Shown: positions 26,838 to 36,098 of the stretch, piece by piece
Position numbering within the stretch: the stretch's first letter is position 1
Layout: each line of letters begins with the position of its first letter
Source: Palsa-504 sp963839095
Lineage (GTDB): Bacteria; Actinomycetota; Actinomycetes; Streptosporangiales; Streptosporangiaceae
Assembly: GCA_963839095.1 (NCBI GenBank)
Contig: CAWIUF010000054.1
Coordinates: forward strand, 248,001-312,000
Length of the DNA stretch: 64,000 bases
Direction of reading: 5' to 3'
Position numbers and translations under genes: made by a program
Notes under the pieces: generated by a model
The model's input: the letters and a program-made list of their open reading frames with translations, nothing else
Databases searched by the model: none
What the model was told of the DNA's origin: nothing

Positions 26838-27971
26838 TTGAGGAAATCGATTCGCGTCGCGGCGGCGGCAGCCGTGGCGGCGGCGGCCGTGACGACCGCG
26901 GCCACCCCGGCCTTCGCGAGCGCGTCGAGTCCGGCCGGACCCGGCGGCGCCGTGTTCGTGCAGACCGACAACACGGCCGGCAACCGCGTGGTGGCCTACG
27001 ACCGGGCCGCCGACGGCACGCTGCGCCCGGCCGGCAGCTACGCCACCGGCGGGCGCGGCGGGATCCTGGCCGGATCCGTAGTCGACCACACCGCCTCCCA
27101 GGGTTCGCTGGCCTGGGACCCGGCGCACGCCCGGCTCTACGCGGTCAACGCCGGCAGCAACACGATCTCGGTCTTCGGCGTCCGCGGCGACCGGCTGACC
27201 CTGCGCCAGGTGCTGAGGAGCGGCGGCACGTTCCCGGTCAGCGTGGCCGTCCACGGCGACCTGGTGTACGTGCTGAACGCCCTCAACGGCGGCGACGTGC
27301 AGGGCTTCAAGACGCTCGGCAGCCTGCTGATCCCGCTGCCCGGCTCGCGCCGCGCGCTCGGCCTCGACCCGGCCGAGACGCCGCAGTTCACCAGCACCCC
27401 CGGGCAGGTCGCCTTCACCCCGGACGGCCGCCAGCTCGTCGTCACCACCAAGAACAACGGCAACGACATCGACGTGTTCGGCGTCGGCGCCACCGGCTGG
27501 CTGTCGGCGCACCCGGTCGTGAACTCCGAGCCGGGCACGGTGCCGTTCGCGATCTCCTTCGACACCTCCGGTCACCTGGTGATCGCCGAGGCCGGGACGA
27601 ACGCGCTGGCCACCTTCGCGCTCAGCGCCCACGGCACGGCCAGCCTGCTCAACGCCGTCGGCACCGGCCAGGCCGCGACCTGCTGGGTCGCCCCGGCCGG
27701 GTCGTACCTGTTCGCGTCCAACGCGGGCAGCGCCAACGTCAGCGGCTTCACCTCCTCGGCGCAAGGCGCGCTGACGCTGCTCGGCTCGACCGGGACCGAC
27801 CCCGGCACGGTGGACGCGGCCGCGGCGGCCGGCGGCTAGTTCCTGTACGTGCAGACCGGCGCTAACGGGATCGTCGACGAGTTCGCCGTCGGCACCGGCG
27901 GTTCGCTGACCAAGATCGGCGCGGTCACCGTGCCGGGCGCGGTCGGCGGCGAGGGGATCGTGGCCTCCTGA
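26838..27971 (+). pseudogene. Secreted beta-propeller (lactonase-type) protein with in-frame amber stop
   Basis: TTG 26838 follows GAGGAG. It has a signal peptide (MRKSIRVAAAAAVAAAAVTTAATPAFA), then seven-bladed propeller repeats (VFVQTDNTAGNRVVAYDRAADGTLRPAG, YAVNAGSNTISVFGV, FTPDGRQLVVTTKNNGNDIDVFGV, LFASNAGSANVSGF). A TAG at 27837-27839 interrupts, but the same frame continues FLYVQTGANGIVDEFAVGTGGSLTKIGAVTV to TGA at 27971, which is the expected last blade. The fold is that of 6-phosphogluconolactonase-like secreted proteins, usually of unknown substrate in actinobacteria. The stop is a nonsense change, not a frameshift; without it the protein has 377 residues. A strong hairpin follows. 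Confidence 0.8.
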
Positions 27972-27986
27972 GGCAACGCGTAACGA

Positions 27987-28032
27987 GGGCGAGCCGGCCG
28001 TGGCCCCAGCGCGGGGCGCGGCCGGTTCGCCC
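27987..28032 (+). terminator. Long hairpin terminator after the lactonase
   Basis: GGGCGAGCCGGCCG (27987-28000) pairs with CGGCCGGTTCGCCC (28019-28032) with one G-U pair, and an inner GCCCC/GGGGC stem extends it. It ends 14 bases before the next sigma gene, so it isolates that gene from the lactonase. Confidence 0.7.
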
Positions 28033-28045
28033 TATCCTGTCCGTG

Positions 28046-28639
28046 ATGGATTCCGACGGCGAACTCCTGCTCCGGCTGCGTGCCGGTGACGAGCGGGCGT
28101 TCGTGAGCCTGGTCGAGCGCTACCAGGAGCCGATGCTGCGGCTGGCGGCCTCGTTCGTGCCGAGCCGGGCCGTGGCCGAGGAGGTCGTCCAGGACACCTG
28201 GCTGGCCGCGCTGCGCGGCCTGGAGCGCTTCGAGGGCCGCTCGTCGCTGAAGACCTGGCTGTTCCGCATCCTGGTGAACCGGGCCCGGACCACCGGCAGC
28301 AGGGAGCAGCGCAGCGTCCCGGTCGCCGACCCCGAGCCGGCCGTGGACCCGTCCCGGTTCGGCGGCGACGGCGGCTGGTCCGATCCGCCCGAGCACTGGA
28401 TCGAGGCGGCCGAGCGGCGGATGGAGGCGGGCAAGCTCGCCGACCGCATCAAGGCGTGGCTCGTCGAGCTGCCCTCCCGTCAGCGCGAGGTGGTGCTGCT
28501 GCGCGACGTCGAGGGGATGAGCAGCGAAGAGGTCTGCTCGGTGCTCGAGCTCAGCGAGGGAAACCAGCGGGTCCTGCTGCACCGCGGCCGGAGCCGGCTC
28601 AGGCAGCTGTTCGAGGACGAGTTCCGGGAGGTGCGATGA
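28046..28639 (+). CDS. ECF-family sigma factor (paralogue 2)
   Basis: About 197 residues, ATG 28046 (GTG 28043 also possible). Region 2: DERAFVSLVERYQEPMLRLAASFVPSRAVAEEVVQDTWLAALRGLERFEGRSSLKTWLFRILVNRA. Region 4: LPSRQREVVLLRDVEGMSSEEVCSVLELSEGNQRVLLHRGRSRLRQLFED. It closely resembles the sigma factor at 24877, including the linker with tryptophan and proline (DGGWSDPPEHWIEAAE). The anti-sigma gene starts within its stop codon. The strong terminator just upstream leaves only about 15 bases for a promoter, so transcription may begin inside the hairpin or the mRNA may be leaderless. Confidence 0.93.
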   Translation: MDSDGELLLRLRAGDERAFVSLVERYQEPMLRLAASFVPSRAVAEEVVQDTWLAALRGLERFEGRSSLKTWLFRILVNRARTTGSREQRSVPVADPEPAVDPSRFGGDGGWSDPPEHWIEAAERRMEAGKLADRIKAWLVELPSRQREVVLLRDVEGMSSEEVCSVLELSEGNQRVLLHRGRSRLRQLFEDEFREVR

Positions 28640-28896
28640 GGCTCCTGCACCGCCATGATCTCGTCTGCCGGCAGGCTGTCGAGCTGGTCACCGACTACCT
28701 CGAGGGCACGCTGAGCGCCCGCGCCCGGCGCCGGTTCGAGGCGCACCTGGCCGCCTGCCCGCACTGCACCGAGTACCTGGCCCAGATGCGCGAGACGATC
28801 CGCCTGGCCGGCCGGCTCGAACCCGAGGACCTGACTCCGCAGGCGCGCGAGGAGTTCACCGACCTCTACCGCCGGTGGCGCTCCGAGCAGCAGTAA
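28636..28896 (+). CDS. Anti-sigma factor with zinc-finger motif (paralogue 2)
   Basis: 86 residues. The zinc signature is H37-x3-C41-x2-C44 in EAHLAACPHCTEYLAQMRE. It starts HDLVCRQAVELVTDYLEGTLS, a close match to the anti-sigma gene at 24605, and ends DLTPQAREEFTDLYRRWRSEQQ like its sister. It is soluble. It is coupled to the sigma gene by overlapping ATGA. Its last 41 bases overlap the opposite TDT transporter gene. Confidence 0.9.
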   Translation: MRLLHRHDLVCRQAVELVTDYLEGTLSARARRRFEAHLAACPHCTEYLAQMRETIRLAGRLEPEDLTPQAREEFTDLYRRWRSEQQ

Positions 28897-29818
28897 CGCC
28901 GCGGATGCGGCGCCCCAGCCCGGTCAGCGCGAGCAGGGTGGCAGCGACTGCGACCCACGTGCCCACCTGGCCGAAACGGGTGATCCCGGGGATGCCGGCG
29001 ACCCGGCCGACGGTGAAGCTGCAGGCGGGATACATGCCGAGCGGGAACACGGTGGCCCAGCGGCGCACGTCGTAGCTCAGCCGCGGCCGGACGATCTCGC
29101 CGGTGATCAGGGCGGGGAGCCAGGCCATGGCCAGGCACCACAGCACCAGGGTGCCGGTGCTGAGGACCTGGTGCTGGTGGCTGAATTGTCCCAGCGCGGC
29201 GGCGGCTTCGGTGATGACGCCGGCCGAGAGGGCGGAGATGGCCAGCGCGCCCCCCGCGACCCAGTGGTCGCCCGATCCGAGGAGCAGCTGGCGCAGATCG
29301 AACCGGGCGGCGGTGAAGACGTAGAGAGCCAGCGCCAGCAGCAGGAGGACGACCGCGGCGACGAGGAGCCACCCGGCCCGGTAGGCGGCGGACAGGGTGG
29401 CACTGAGCAGTGCCAGGCCATCGGTGGCGACGCCGGCCACGAAGGAGATCCCGGTCGTGGGGGTCTTCCAGTGCCGCAGGACCGGGACCAGCAGGACCGC
29501 CCAGCCGACCGCCGCCACCGCGAGCAGGACGGCGGCGGCCGCGCGATAGTCCTGCGCGGCGAACCGGGTGCCGAGTACGCAGGTGGCCGCCACGGCCGCG
29601 AGCGAGACCGGCGCGCTAGCCTCACGCGTGAACCGGCCTCGCTGGTAGGCCAGCGGCGCGGCCAGGACCACCACGAGGAACAGCCAGACCGCGGCGGCGA
29701 AGCAGCCCAGGATCGCCGAGAGCACGCCCCGGTGGATCAGGCGCAGGTCGATCGAGACGACACCGGACGCCATCACGATCGTCCATGACGCGGGCGGGAT
29801 CATGCCGGGTAGCCGCAT
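28856..29818 (-). CDS. TDT-family (tellurite-resistance/dicarboxylate, SLAC1-type) transporter
   Basis: About 320 residues, ATG 29818 (ATG 29803 also possible). About ten hydrophobic segments. It starts IPPASWTIVMASGVVSIDL, and PLGMYPACSFTVGRVAGIPGI occurs near the C terminus. The pattern fits C4-dicarboxylate/sulfite/anion transporters with the SLAC1/TehA fold. A long central helix set (WLLVAAVVLLLLALALYVF) follows the expected topology. It is likely an anion or tellurite efflux channel; the phenylalanine gate residue cannot be fixed without alignment. Confidence 0.8.
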   Translation of the reverse strand: MRLPGMIPPASWTIVMASGVVSIDLRLIHRGVLSAILGCFAAAVWLFLVVVLAAPLAYQRGRFTREASAPVSLAAVAATCVLGTRFAAQDYRAAAAVLLAVAAVGWAVLLVPVLRHWKTPTTGISFVAGVATDGLALLSATLSAAYRAGWLLVAAVVLLLLALALYVFTAARFDLRQLLLGSGDHWVAGGALAISALSAGVITEAAAALGQFSHQHQVLSTGTLVLWCLAMAWLPALITGEIVRPRLSYDVRRWATVFPLGMYPACSFTVGRVAGIPGITRFGQVGTWVAVAATLLALTGLGRRIRGVTAARSATGGRGR

Positions 29819-29966
29819 GACACGACGATGGCACGCGAGGCGGACGGCCGCCCCCGTCGAAACCCTGGCCCGCACCCCGGGGTCCGCTCCGGGCGCCAGC
29901 TGTCCGGGCTGTCCCGTTCGCCCCACCGGGCCGGTTTGTGCGAAGATTGCCTGCGGAGGTGCGGCG

Positions 29967-30548
29967 ATGGCCTTGCGGACGTCAGTAGACCCTGACCTCG
30001 GGTTCCAGGTCGGTGACCATGTCTGCGCTTTCTACAGCAGCAGCACTAATTCCCTCGACGATATCGTCGTCGACTATCTCTCGGCCGGACTGCAGGCCGG
30101 GCACAAGTGTTTCTGCATGGTCGACACGCCCGACTCGGTGCGGGACCGGATACCGGGCGACCTCGTGTCACGCGACGGCATGCTGCACATCCTCACCGAG
30201 GACGAGGCGTACATGCCCGACGGGCAGTTCTCCAAGGACGCGTTCATCTCCACCATGAAGGCCATGGTCCAGGGGGCGTTCGCCGACGGGTACGACCGCT
30301 TCCGGGCCGTCGGCGACGAGAGTTTCATCGTCCGGAACTCGGTCGATATCAAGGAATGGTTCGCCGCCGAAGCCGCGCTCAACACGATCGTGCCGGACTA
30401 TCCGCATTTCTTTTTCTGCCTGTACGACCTCGACATTTTCGACGGCGACACGGTCATGTACGTGCTCAGGACCCACCCCAGGATCTACGTCAACGGGATC
30501 ATCATCACCAACCCGCACTACATCCCTGCAGATCAGCTCCCCGGGTAA
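29967..30548 (+). CDS. MEDS-domain sensor protein
   Basis: 193 residues, ATG 29967 with GGAGG eight bases upstream. The protein is one MEDS (methanogen/methylotroph DcmR sensory) domain: FQVGDHVCAFYSSSTN at the start, YLSAGLQAGHKCFCMVD, DAFISTMKAMVQGAFADGYDRFRAVGDESFIV and YPHFFFCLYDLDIFDGDTVMYVLRTHPRIYVNGIIITNPHYIP. Two cysteines (C18 and CFC) are typical. Such proteins sense small hydrophobic compounds or redox state, often with a histidine kinase. The kinase gene follows after 3 bases, so the MEDS protein probably supplies or modulates its signal. Confidence 0.88.
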   Translation: MALRTSVDPDLGFQVGDHVCAFYSSSTNSLDDIVVDYLSAGLQAGHKCFCMVDTPDSVRDRIPGDLVSRDGMLHILTEDEAYMPDGQFSKDAFISTMKAMVQGAFADGYDRFRAVGDESFIVRNSVDIKEWFAAEAALNTIVPDYPHFFFCLYDLDIFDGDTVMYVLRTHPRIYVNGIIITNPHYIPADQLPG

Positions 30549-30551
30549 CGG

Positions 30552-32126
30552 ATGCCGTCAGGGGAGGGGCGCGCGCCGGGCACGATCGATCCGCCGCCGG
30601 ACGTCAACGCGGAACTGTCGTCGGTGAACGCGGTGTTCACGCTGTCGCTGATCTTGACCCAGGCATCCTCGCCGGTCCAGCTCATCCGGCTGGTCACCAC
30701 CGCGGTCCCGTCGATCGCACGCTGCCAGCGGGTGCTCGCCTGGCATCCCTTCAGCGCCGGAGATTACTACGAGCGCGCGCCGGAGGGCATCGGCGCTGCC
30801 CTGTCCGCGCTCACCGAGCCCGGCCCGCTCGACCTCGGTGACTCCTCTTCGTGCTGGGCGTTCCCGGTCAACTCCCGGCGGGCCGGCGAACCCGTCTTCC
30901 TGATGGTCATCGGCAGCGAATCCCTCACCGCCGAGGAGATCTTCCTGCTGTCCGTGCTCGCGCAGCTGTGCGGCACCGTCATCGCCAAGCTGGAGCTGAT
31001 CGCGGCCGAGCGGCTGAACGCCCGCCGGATCGCCGAGCTGAGCCAGGCCGACCGCGACCGTGACATCGCCCAGGCCCGGGCGGCCGAACTCACCGCGAGC
31101 GAGGCGCGCCAGCGCGCCGTCCTGGAAGCCGCGCTCGACGCCGTCGTCAGCGCCGACCAGCTCGGCCGGGTGACGTACGTGAACACCGCGTTCGAGCAGA
31201 TCTTCGGCTACCGGACGGCCGAGGTGATCGGGCGGGAACTGGGCGAGGTGATCGTGCCGCCGTCGCTGAGGGAGGCCCACCGGCAGGGTTTCGCCCGGCA
31301 CCTGGCTACCGGGGAGCGGCGCATCCTGGACTCCCGGCTCGAGCTGACGGCGATGCGCGCCGACGGCAGCGAGTTCCCGGCCGAGGTCACGGTGACCCGG
31401 ACCGGGCCGGCCGCCGAGCCCGCCTTCACCGGCTACATCCGGGACATCACCGAACGCCAGCGCGCCGAGCAGGACCTGATGGCGTCGCGGGCACGTCTGG
31501 TCGCCGCCTCGGACACGGCCCGCCGGCGCGTCACCCGGGACCTGCACGACGGCGCCCAGCAGCGGTTCGTCACCACCCTGATCAACCTCCAGCTCGCCGA
31601 GCAGAAATGGGATTCCGCGCCGGAGCAGGCGCGGGAACTGGTCAGCCGGGCCCTCCGCGACGCCCGGCACGGCCTGGCGGATCTGCGCGAGCTGGTGGCC
31701 GGGATCCACCCCGAGCTCCTCACCCAGCGCGGCCTGGCCGCCGCCATCGGCGCCCTCGCCGCCCGGCTGCCGGTCCCGGTCCGGCTCGACGTGCCGGCGA
31801 TGAGGCTCCCGGCGCCGGTCGAGGCCAGCGTGTACTTCTTCTGCGCCGAAGCGCTCACCAACGTGGTCCGGCACGCCCGCGCCACGTCCGCTGAGGTGCG
31901 GGTGGAGATCTCCGCGGACCGGTGCGCCGTCGAGGTGCGCGACGACGGGATCGGCGGAGCGCGGCCCCGGTCCGAAAACAGCGGGCTGACCGGCCTGTGC
32001 GACCGCATCGGCGCGCTCCGGGGAACGGTGGACATCGTCAGCCCGGCCGCCGGCGGCACCCTGCTCCGGGCCACTATCCCGCTCCGCCCGGACGGCGGGC
32101 CGGACGAGCGTACCTTGATACCGTGA
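30552..32126 (+). CDS. GAF-PAS sensor histidine kinase (NarL-type, HisKA_3)
   Basis: 524 residues without membrane spans. A GAF-like domain (about 35-150) is followed by a helical linker, a PAS domain (about 185-300: ALDAVVSADQLGRVTYVNTAFEQIFGYRTAEVIG), the dimerisation helix with phospho-acceptor His332 in RRRVTRDLHDGAQQRF, and a HATPase domain with FFCAEALTNVVRHA (N box) and VRDDGIGGARP (G1). DGAQQRF is the HisKA_3 signature; the partner is expected to be a LuxR-type response regulator, and one follows directly (GTG 32123 overlaps the stop). With the MEDS protein it forms a three-gene sensing unit in the cytoplasm. Confidence 0.92.
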   Translation: MPSGEGRAPGTIDPPPDVNAELSSVNAVFTLSLILTQASSPVQLIRLVTTAVPSIARCQRVLAWHPFSAGDYYERAPEGIGAALSALTEPGPLDLGDSSSCWAFPVNSRRAGEPVFLMVIGSESLTAEEIFLLSVLAQLCGTVIAKLELIAAERLNARRIAELSQADRDRDIAQARAAELTASEARQRAVLEAALDAVVSADQLGRVTYVNTAFEQIFGYRTAEVIGRELGEVIVPPSLREAHRQGFARHLATGERRILDSRLELTAMRADGSEFPAEVTVTRTGPAAEPAFTGYIRDITERQRAEQDLMASRARLVAASDTARRRVTRDLHDGAQQRFVTTLINLQLAEQKWDSAPEQARELVSRALRDARHGLADLRELVAGIHPELLTQRGLAAAIGALAARLPVPVRLDVPAMRLPAPVEASVYFFCAEALTNVVRHARATSAEVRVEISADRCAVEVRDDGIGGARPRSENSGLTGLCDRIGALRGTVDIVSPAAGGTLLRATIPLRPDGGPDERTLIP

Positions 32127-32786
32127 ATCCAGCCCGGCCGATCCGCGTCATCGTGGGTGAAGACCAGCCCTTCGTCCGCGAAGGCATCGTGCACGTCCTT
32201 GAGGAAAGCGGATTCGAGGTGGCCGGGACCGCAGCCGACGCCCGTGACCTGGGCCGGATGGCCGACGCCCACCAGCCGGACGTGATCATCACCGACATCC
32301 AGATGCCGCCCGGGCAGGCCGACGACGGGCTCCGCGCGGCCCTGGCGGCCCGGGCCGACGCGGCCTGGCGTCGGCGTGCTCGTCCTGTCCCAGTTCCTCG
32401 AGGACGCGTACGCGTTCGACCTGGTCGCCGACGGCGCCCAGGGCGTCGGCTACCTGCTGAAGGAAAAAGTCGGCGACATGCGGGTCTTCACCGACGCGGT
32501 GCGGCGCGTCGCCGAGGGCGGTTCGGTGCTCGACCCGGACGTGGTCGCGCGGCTCGTCGGCCGCCAGCGCAAAGCCGGGCCGCTCGATGACCTGACCCGG
32601 CGGGAGCGGCAGGTACTCGCGCTGATCGCCGAAGGCCGTTCGAACACCGGCATCGCGCAGGAGCTCGTGGTCACCGTGGCGGCCATCGAGCGCCACGTGA
32701 CCAGCATCTTCGACAAGCTCGGGCTGCACCAGTCGGGCGAGGGGCACCGGCGGGTGCTCGCCGTGCTCACCTACCTTCGGGCCTGA
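32123..32786 (+). pseudogene. NarL/LuxR-type response regulator, one frameshift
   Basis: GTG 32123 overlaps the kinase stop. The receiver starts IRVIVGEDQPFVREGIVHVLEESGFEVAGTAADARDLGR, with the phospho-aspartate in PDVIITDIQMPP. One extra base at about 32360 breaks the frame between AARADA and RPGVGVLVLSQFLEDAYAFDLVADGAQGVGYLLKEKVGD. The C-terminal helix-turn-helix LTRRERQVLALIAEGRSNTGIAQELVVTVAAIERHVTSIFDKLGL is intact. Without the extra base the protein is about 220 residues and would be the kinase partner. The end overlaps the opposite receiver gene by 20 bases. Confidence 0.87.
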
Positions 32787-33132
32787 AGAGCATCCTGAAA
32801 TCGGCGGCGGCGAGATCCTCCTTAGGGACGAACGCCGCGACGGCGCAGTCCCTCAGCACCTCGCCGGACAAGCTGGCGACATCGGCGGAGGTCAGCACGA
32901 TCCGGGCGGCGGGACAGGCGACGGCGAGCGACGCGGCCACCGCGAAGCCATCCGGGCCCGGCAGGTTGAGGTCCAGGAGGATCCCGTCCGGGCACCGGTC
33001 GGCGACCGCCGCCAGCGCCTGTTCCCCGTCCGCCGCCGTCATGAGCACGTCGAAACCGCGCTCGGCCAGCAGTTCGGCCGCCAGGGCCCGGAAGTGCGGG
33101 CTGTCGTCGACGATCAGGATTCTGTTCGCCAC
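32767..33132 (-). CDS. Stand-alone response-regulator receiver domain
   Basis: About 121 residues, GTG 33132; the frame is open further upstream but unrelated. Receiver fold: RILIVDDSPHFRALAAELLAERGFDVLMTAADGEQALAAV, phospho-aspartate in GILLDLNLPGPDGF, the threonine in VLTSADVAS and the lysine in FVPKEDLA. No output domain is present, so it is a phospho-acceptor or relay like CheY/Spo0F. It ends tail to tail with the LuxR response regulator and may compete for the same kinase phosphate. Confidence 0.88.
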   Translation of the reverse strand: MANRILIVDDSPHFRALAAELLAERGFDVLMTAADGEQALAAVADRCPDGILLDLNLPGPDGFAVAASLAVACPAARIVLTSADVASLSGEVLRDCAVAAFVPKEDLAAADFRMLFRPEGR

Positions 33133-33303
33133 ATAGCGATCATGCCGAGCGTCCGCGGCCCCGGGCAATCGGGTAAACCCCACAATCCCAGCGGCGGGAC
33201 CGGCGGCCTCGGGTTAACCCGAGGGAGCCCGCGGGCTGGCCCGAGGCCTGGCCTGAAGGACGCTCCATTGGCCCGTCGGCCCGCCCGGAGCAGGCTCTTG
33301 TCC

Positions 33304-36076
33304 ATGGAACCAGTTATGACGGCAGAAGCGTTTCCGCCCGGCAAGCCGAGGTTGTACGGGCGGCGCGAGGAGCGTCAGGCGCTGGCCTGGCTGCTGGCCG
33401 GGGTCCGCGGCGGGCACGGCGGTGTGCTGGTGCTCCGGGGTGAGGCCGGGATGGGCAAGACCGCGCTGCTCGACGACCTGGCCGAGGCGGCAGCGGACCT
33501 GCAGCTGGTCCGGGCCACGGGGGTCGAGACGGAGATGGAGATCGCGTATCGCGGCGCTGCACCAGCTATGCGCTCCGGCGCTGGCCCGGCTGGATGGGCT
33601 GCCGGGCCCGCAACGGGACGCGCTCGGCGTCGCGTTCGGCCTGGAAAGCGGCCCGGCGCCGGAGCGTTTCCTGATCGGCCTGGCGGCGCTGAACCTGCTG
33701 ACCGAGACGGCCGCCGGCTCCCCGCTGGTATGCGTGATCGACAACGCGCAATGGCTGGACCTGGCGTCGCGGCAGGCGCTGGCCTTCGCGGCCCGGCGGC
33801 TGCCGGCCGAGCCGGCGCTGATGGTGTTCGCCACCCGGGAGTCGCTCCCGGAGCTGTCCGGGTTGCCGGAGCTCGCGGTCACCGGGCTGCGGGAGGCGGA
33901 CGCGCAGGCGCTGCTGGCGTCGGTGGTGCGGTGGCCGCTGGACGAGGAGGTGCGGGACCGGATCCTGGCCGAGACGCGGGGGAACCCGCTGGCGCTGCTG
34001 GCGGTGCGGCAGGCACAGCCGGCGGCCGGGCTCGGCCTGCTGGACGCGCACCCGGTGCCGGACCGGATCGAGCCGAGCCTGGCGCGGGAGCTCGACGACC
34101 TCCCCGCCCCGGCCAGGCTGCTGCTGGTGGCGGCGGCGGCCGAGCCGGCCGGGGACTCCGCCCTGGTGTGGCGGGCGGCCACGCGGCTCGGGATCCCGGC
34201 CGCGGCCGCGCGGCCGGCGGTCCACGCGGGCCTGGTCTCGTTTGGCACCCGGGTCGCTTTCCGGCATCCGCTGGTGCGCTCGGCGGCGTACCGCTCCGTG
34301 CCGTTGCGGGACCGCCAGCACGTGCACCACGCGCTGGCGGAGGCGACCGACCCGCGGGCCCACCCGGACCGCCGGATCTGGCACCTGGCCCAGGCCGCGC
34401 CGGAACCCGATGAGCTCCTGGCCGCCGAACTCGAGCAAGCCGCGGACCGGTCGCAGGCCCGCGGCGCCCTGGCGGCCGCGGCCGCGTTCGCTGAACACGC
34501 CGCCCGGCTGACCCCCGATCCGGCCCGGCGGACCGCGCGGGCACTGGCCGCGGCGCACGCCCTGATCTGGGCGGGCGCGTGGAGCCCGGCGCTCGAACTG
34601 CTCGCCCTGGCGGAGAGCGGGCCGCTCGACGCGTGCCAGCGGGCCCGGGCGGACTTCGTACGCGCCCAGGTCGCCGTCACGTCCAGCCCGGGCCGCGACA
34701 CGTCGCTGCTGCTCGCGGCGGCCCGCCAGCTGGAACAGCACGACGCTGGCCTGGCCCGGGCGGCCTACCTGGACGCGCTGCACGCCGCGATGTTCGCCGG
34801 CCACCTGGCCGGTCCCGGCGTCACCGTCCGGGACGTGATCGTCGCGACCCGGGCGTCGTGGCCGATGGCGGAATCGCCGAGCCCGTTCGGTCCTTTGCTT
34901 GACGGTCTGGCCTTGTACTTCGGGGACGGAACCCAGGCGGGCATGCCGGTACTGCGGCGGGCGCTGAGCACCTTCGTCGGCGGCGTCCCGGCCGAGCAGG
35001 AGCTTCGCTGGCTGCGGCTGGCCGGCCCGGCGGCCCGGCACGCATGGGACGACCAGGCCTGGGACGTCCTGTCCGGCCGGCACCTGCGGCTGGCCCGGGA
35101 CACCGGCGCGCTCAGCGAGCTGCCGCTGGCCCTATCCAGGCGTGCCTACCTGCACCTGTTCTCGGGGGAGCTAGCGGCGGCGGCGTCCCTGACCGACGAG
35201 CTGTCGGCCGCCGCGGAGCACGCCGGCGGCGACCCGACTCCCTACGCCGCCCTGGGGGTGGCCGCCGTGCGCGGCCGGGACGACGAGACCCGCGCGCTGA
35301 CCGAGGCCATCGGGCAGGACGCGGCCGCGCGCGGCGAGGGAATCGGCGTCACGGCCGCGCAGTGGGCGAGCGCGGTCCTCGGCAACGGCCTCGGCCGGTA
35401 CGCCGACGCGCTGGCCGCGGCCGGCCAGGCCAGCGAGCACCCGGATGAGCTCGGGCTGGCCGCCTGGTCGCAGGTCGAGCTGATCGAGGCGGCCGTCCGG
35501 GCCGGGCAGCCCGGACAGGCGGCCGACGCCCTGCGGTCGCTGTCGGCGATCACCAGCGCGAGCGGCACCGACTGGGCGCTCGGCGTCGAGGCGCGCTCGC
35601 GCGCCCTGCTGAGCGAGGGCGAGGCCGCCGAGAGCGGGTACCGGACCGCCATCCAGCGGCTCGGCCAGACCCGCGTCCGCCTGGACCTGGCCCGTGCCCA
35701 CCTGCTCTACGGTGAGTGGCTGCGCCGCGAGAACCGCCGGATCGACGCGCGCGAGCAGCTTCGCCGCGCCCACCAGATGCTGCAGGCCATGGGGGCGGAA
35801 GGCTTCGCCGAGCGGGCCCGCCGGGAGCTGATGGCGGCCGGCCAGGCCGTGCGCAAGCGCACGGCCGAGGCGGCCGGCGAGCTCACCGCCCAGGAACAGC
35901 AGATCGCCCTGCGGGCCCGGGAGGGACGCACCAACGCCGAAATCGGCGCCGAGCTGTTCCTCAGCCCCCGCACCGTCGAGTGGCACATGAGCAACGTCTT
36001 CTCCAAGCTCGGCATTACCTCGCGCGGTCAGCTCTGGCACGCGCTGGGCGGAGACGCCACGATGGCCGTGCCGTGA
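33304..36076 (+). pseudogene. Large ATP-binding LuxR (LAL) regulator, one frameshift
   Basis: About 920 residues. N terminus RLYGRREERQALAWLLAGVRGG and Walker A LRGEAGMGKTALLDDL; one extra C near 33550 breaks EMEIAYA from ALHQLCAPALARLDGLPGPQRDALGVAFGL. The rest is open to 36076: Walker B PLVCVIDNAQWLD, sensor and winged segments (FRHPLVRSAAYRSV), long helical repeats, and a C-terminal LuxR helix-turn-helix LTAQEQQIALRAREGRTNAEIGAELFLSPRTVEWHMSNVFSKLGI. LAL proteins are STAND ATPases that switch on target operons. It is oriented like the kinase operon. A shorter relative reaches the right edge of the window. Confidence 0.88.
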
Positions 36077-36098
36077 TGGCCAGCCCCCCGGCCGCGTC

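Noticed and set aside
27837..27839. Stop-codon readthrough or pyrrolysine at TAG
   Set aside because: No pyrrolysine genes are seen, such use is not known in actinobacteria, and the surroundings have other sequence damage. A nonsense change or error is simpler.
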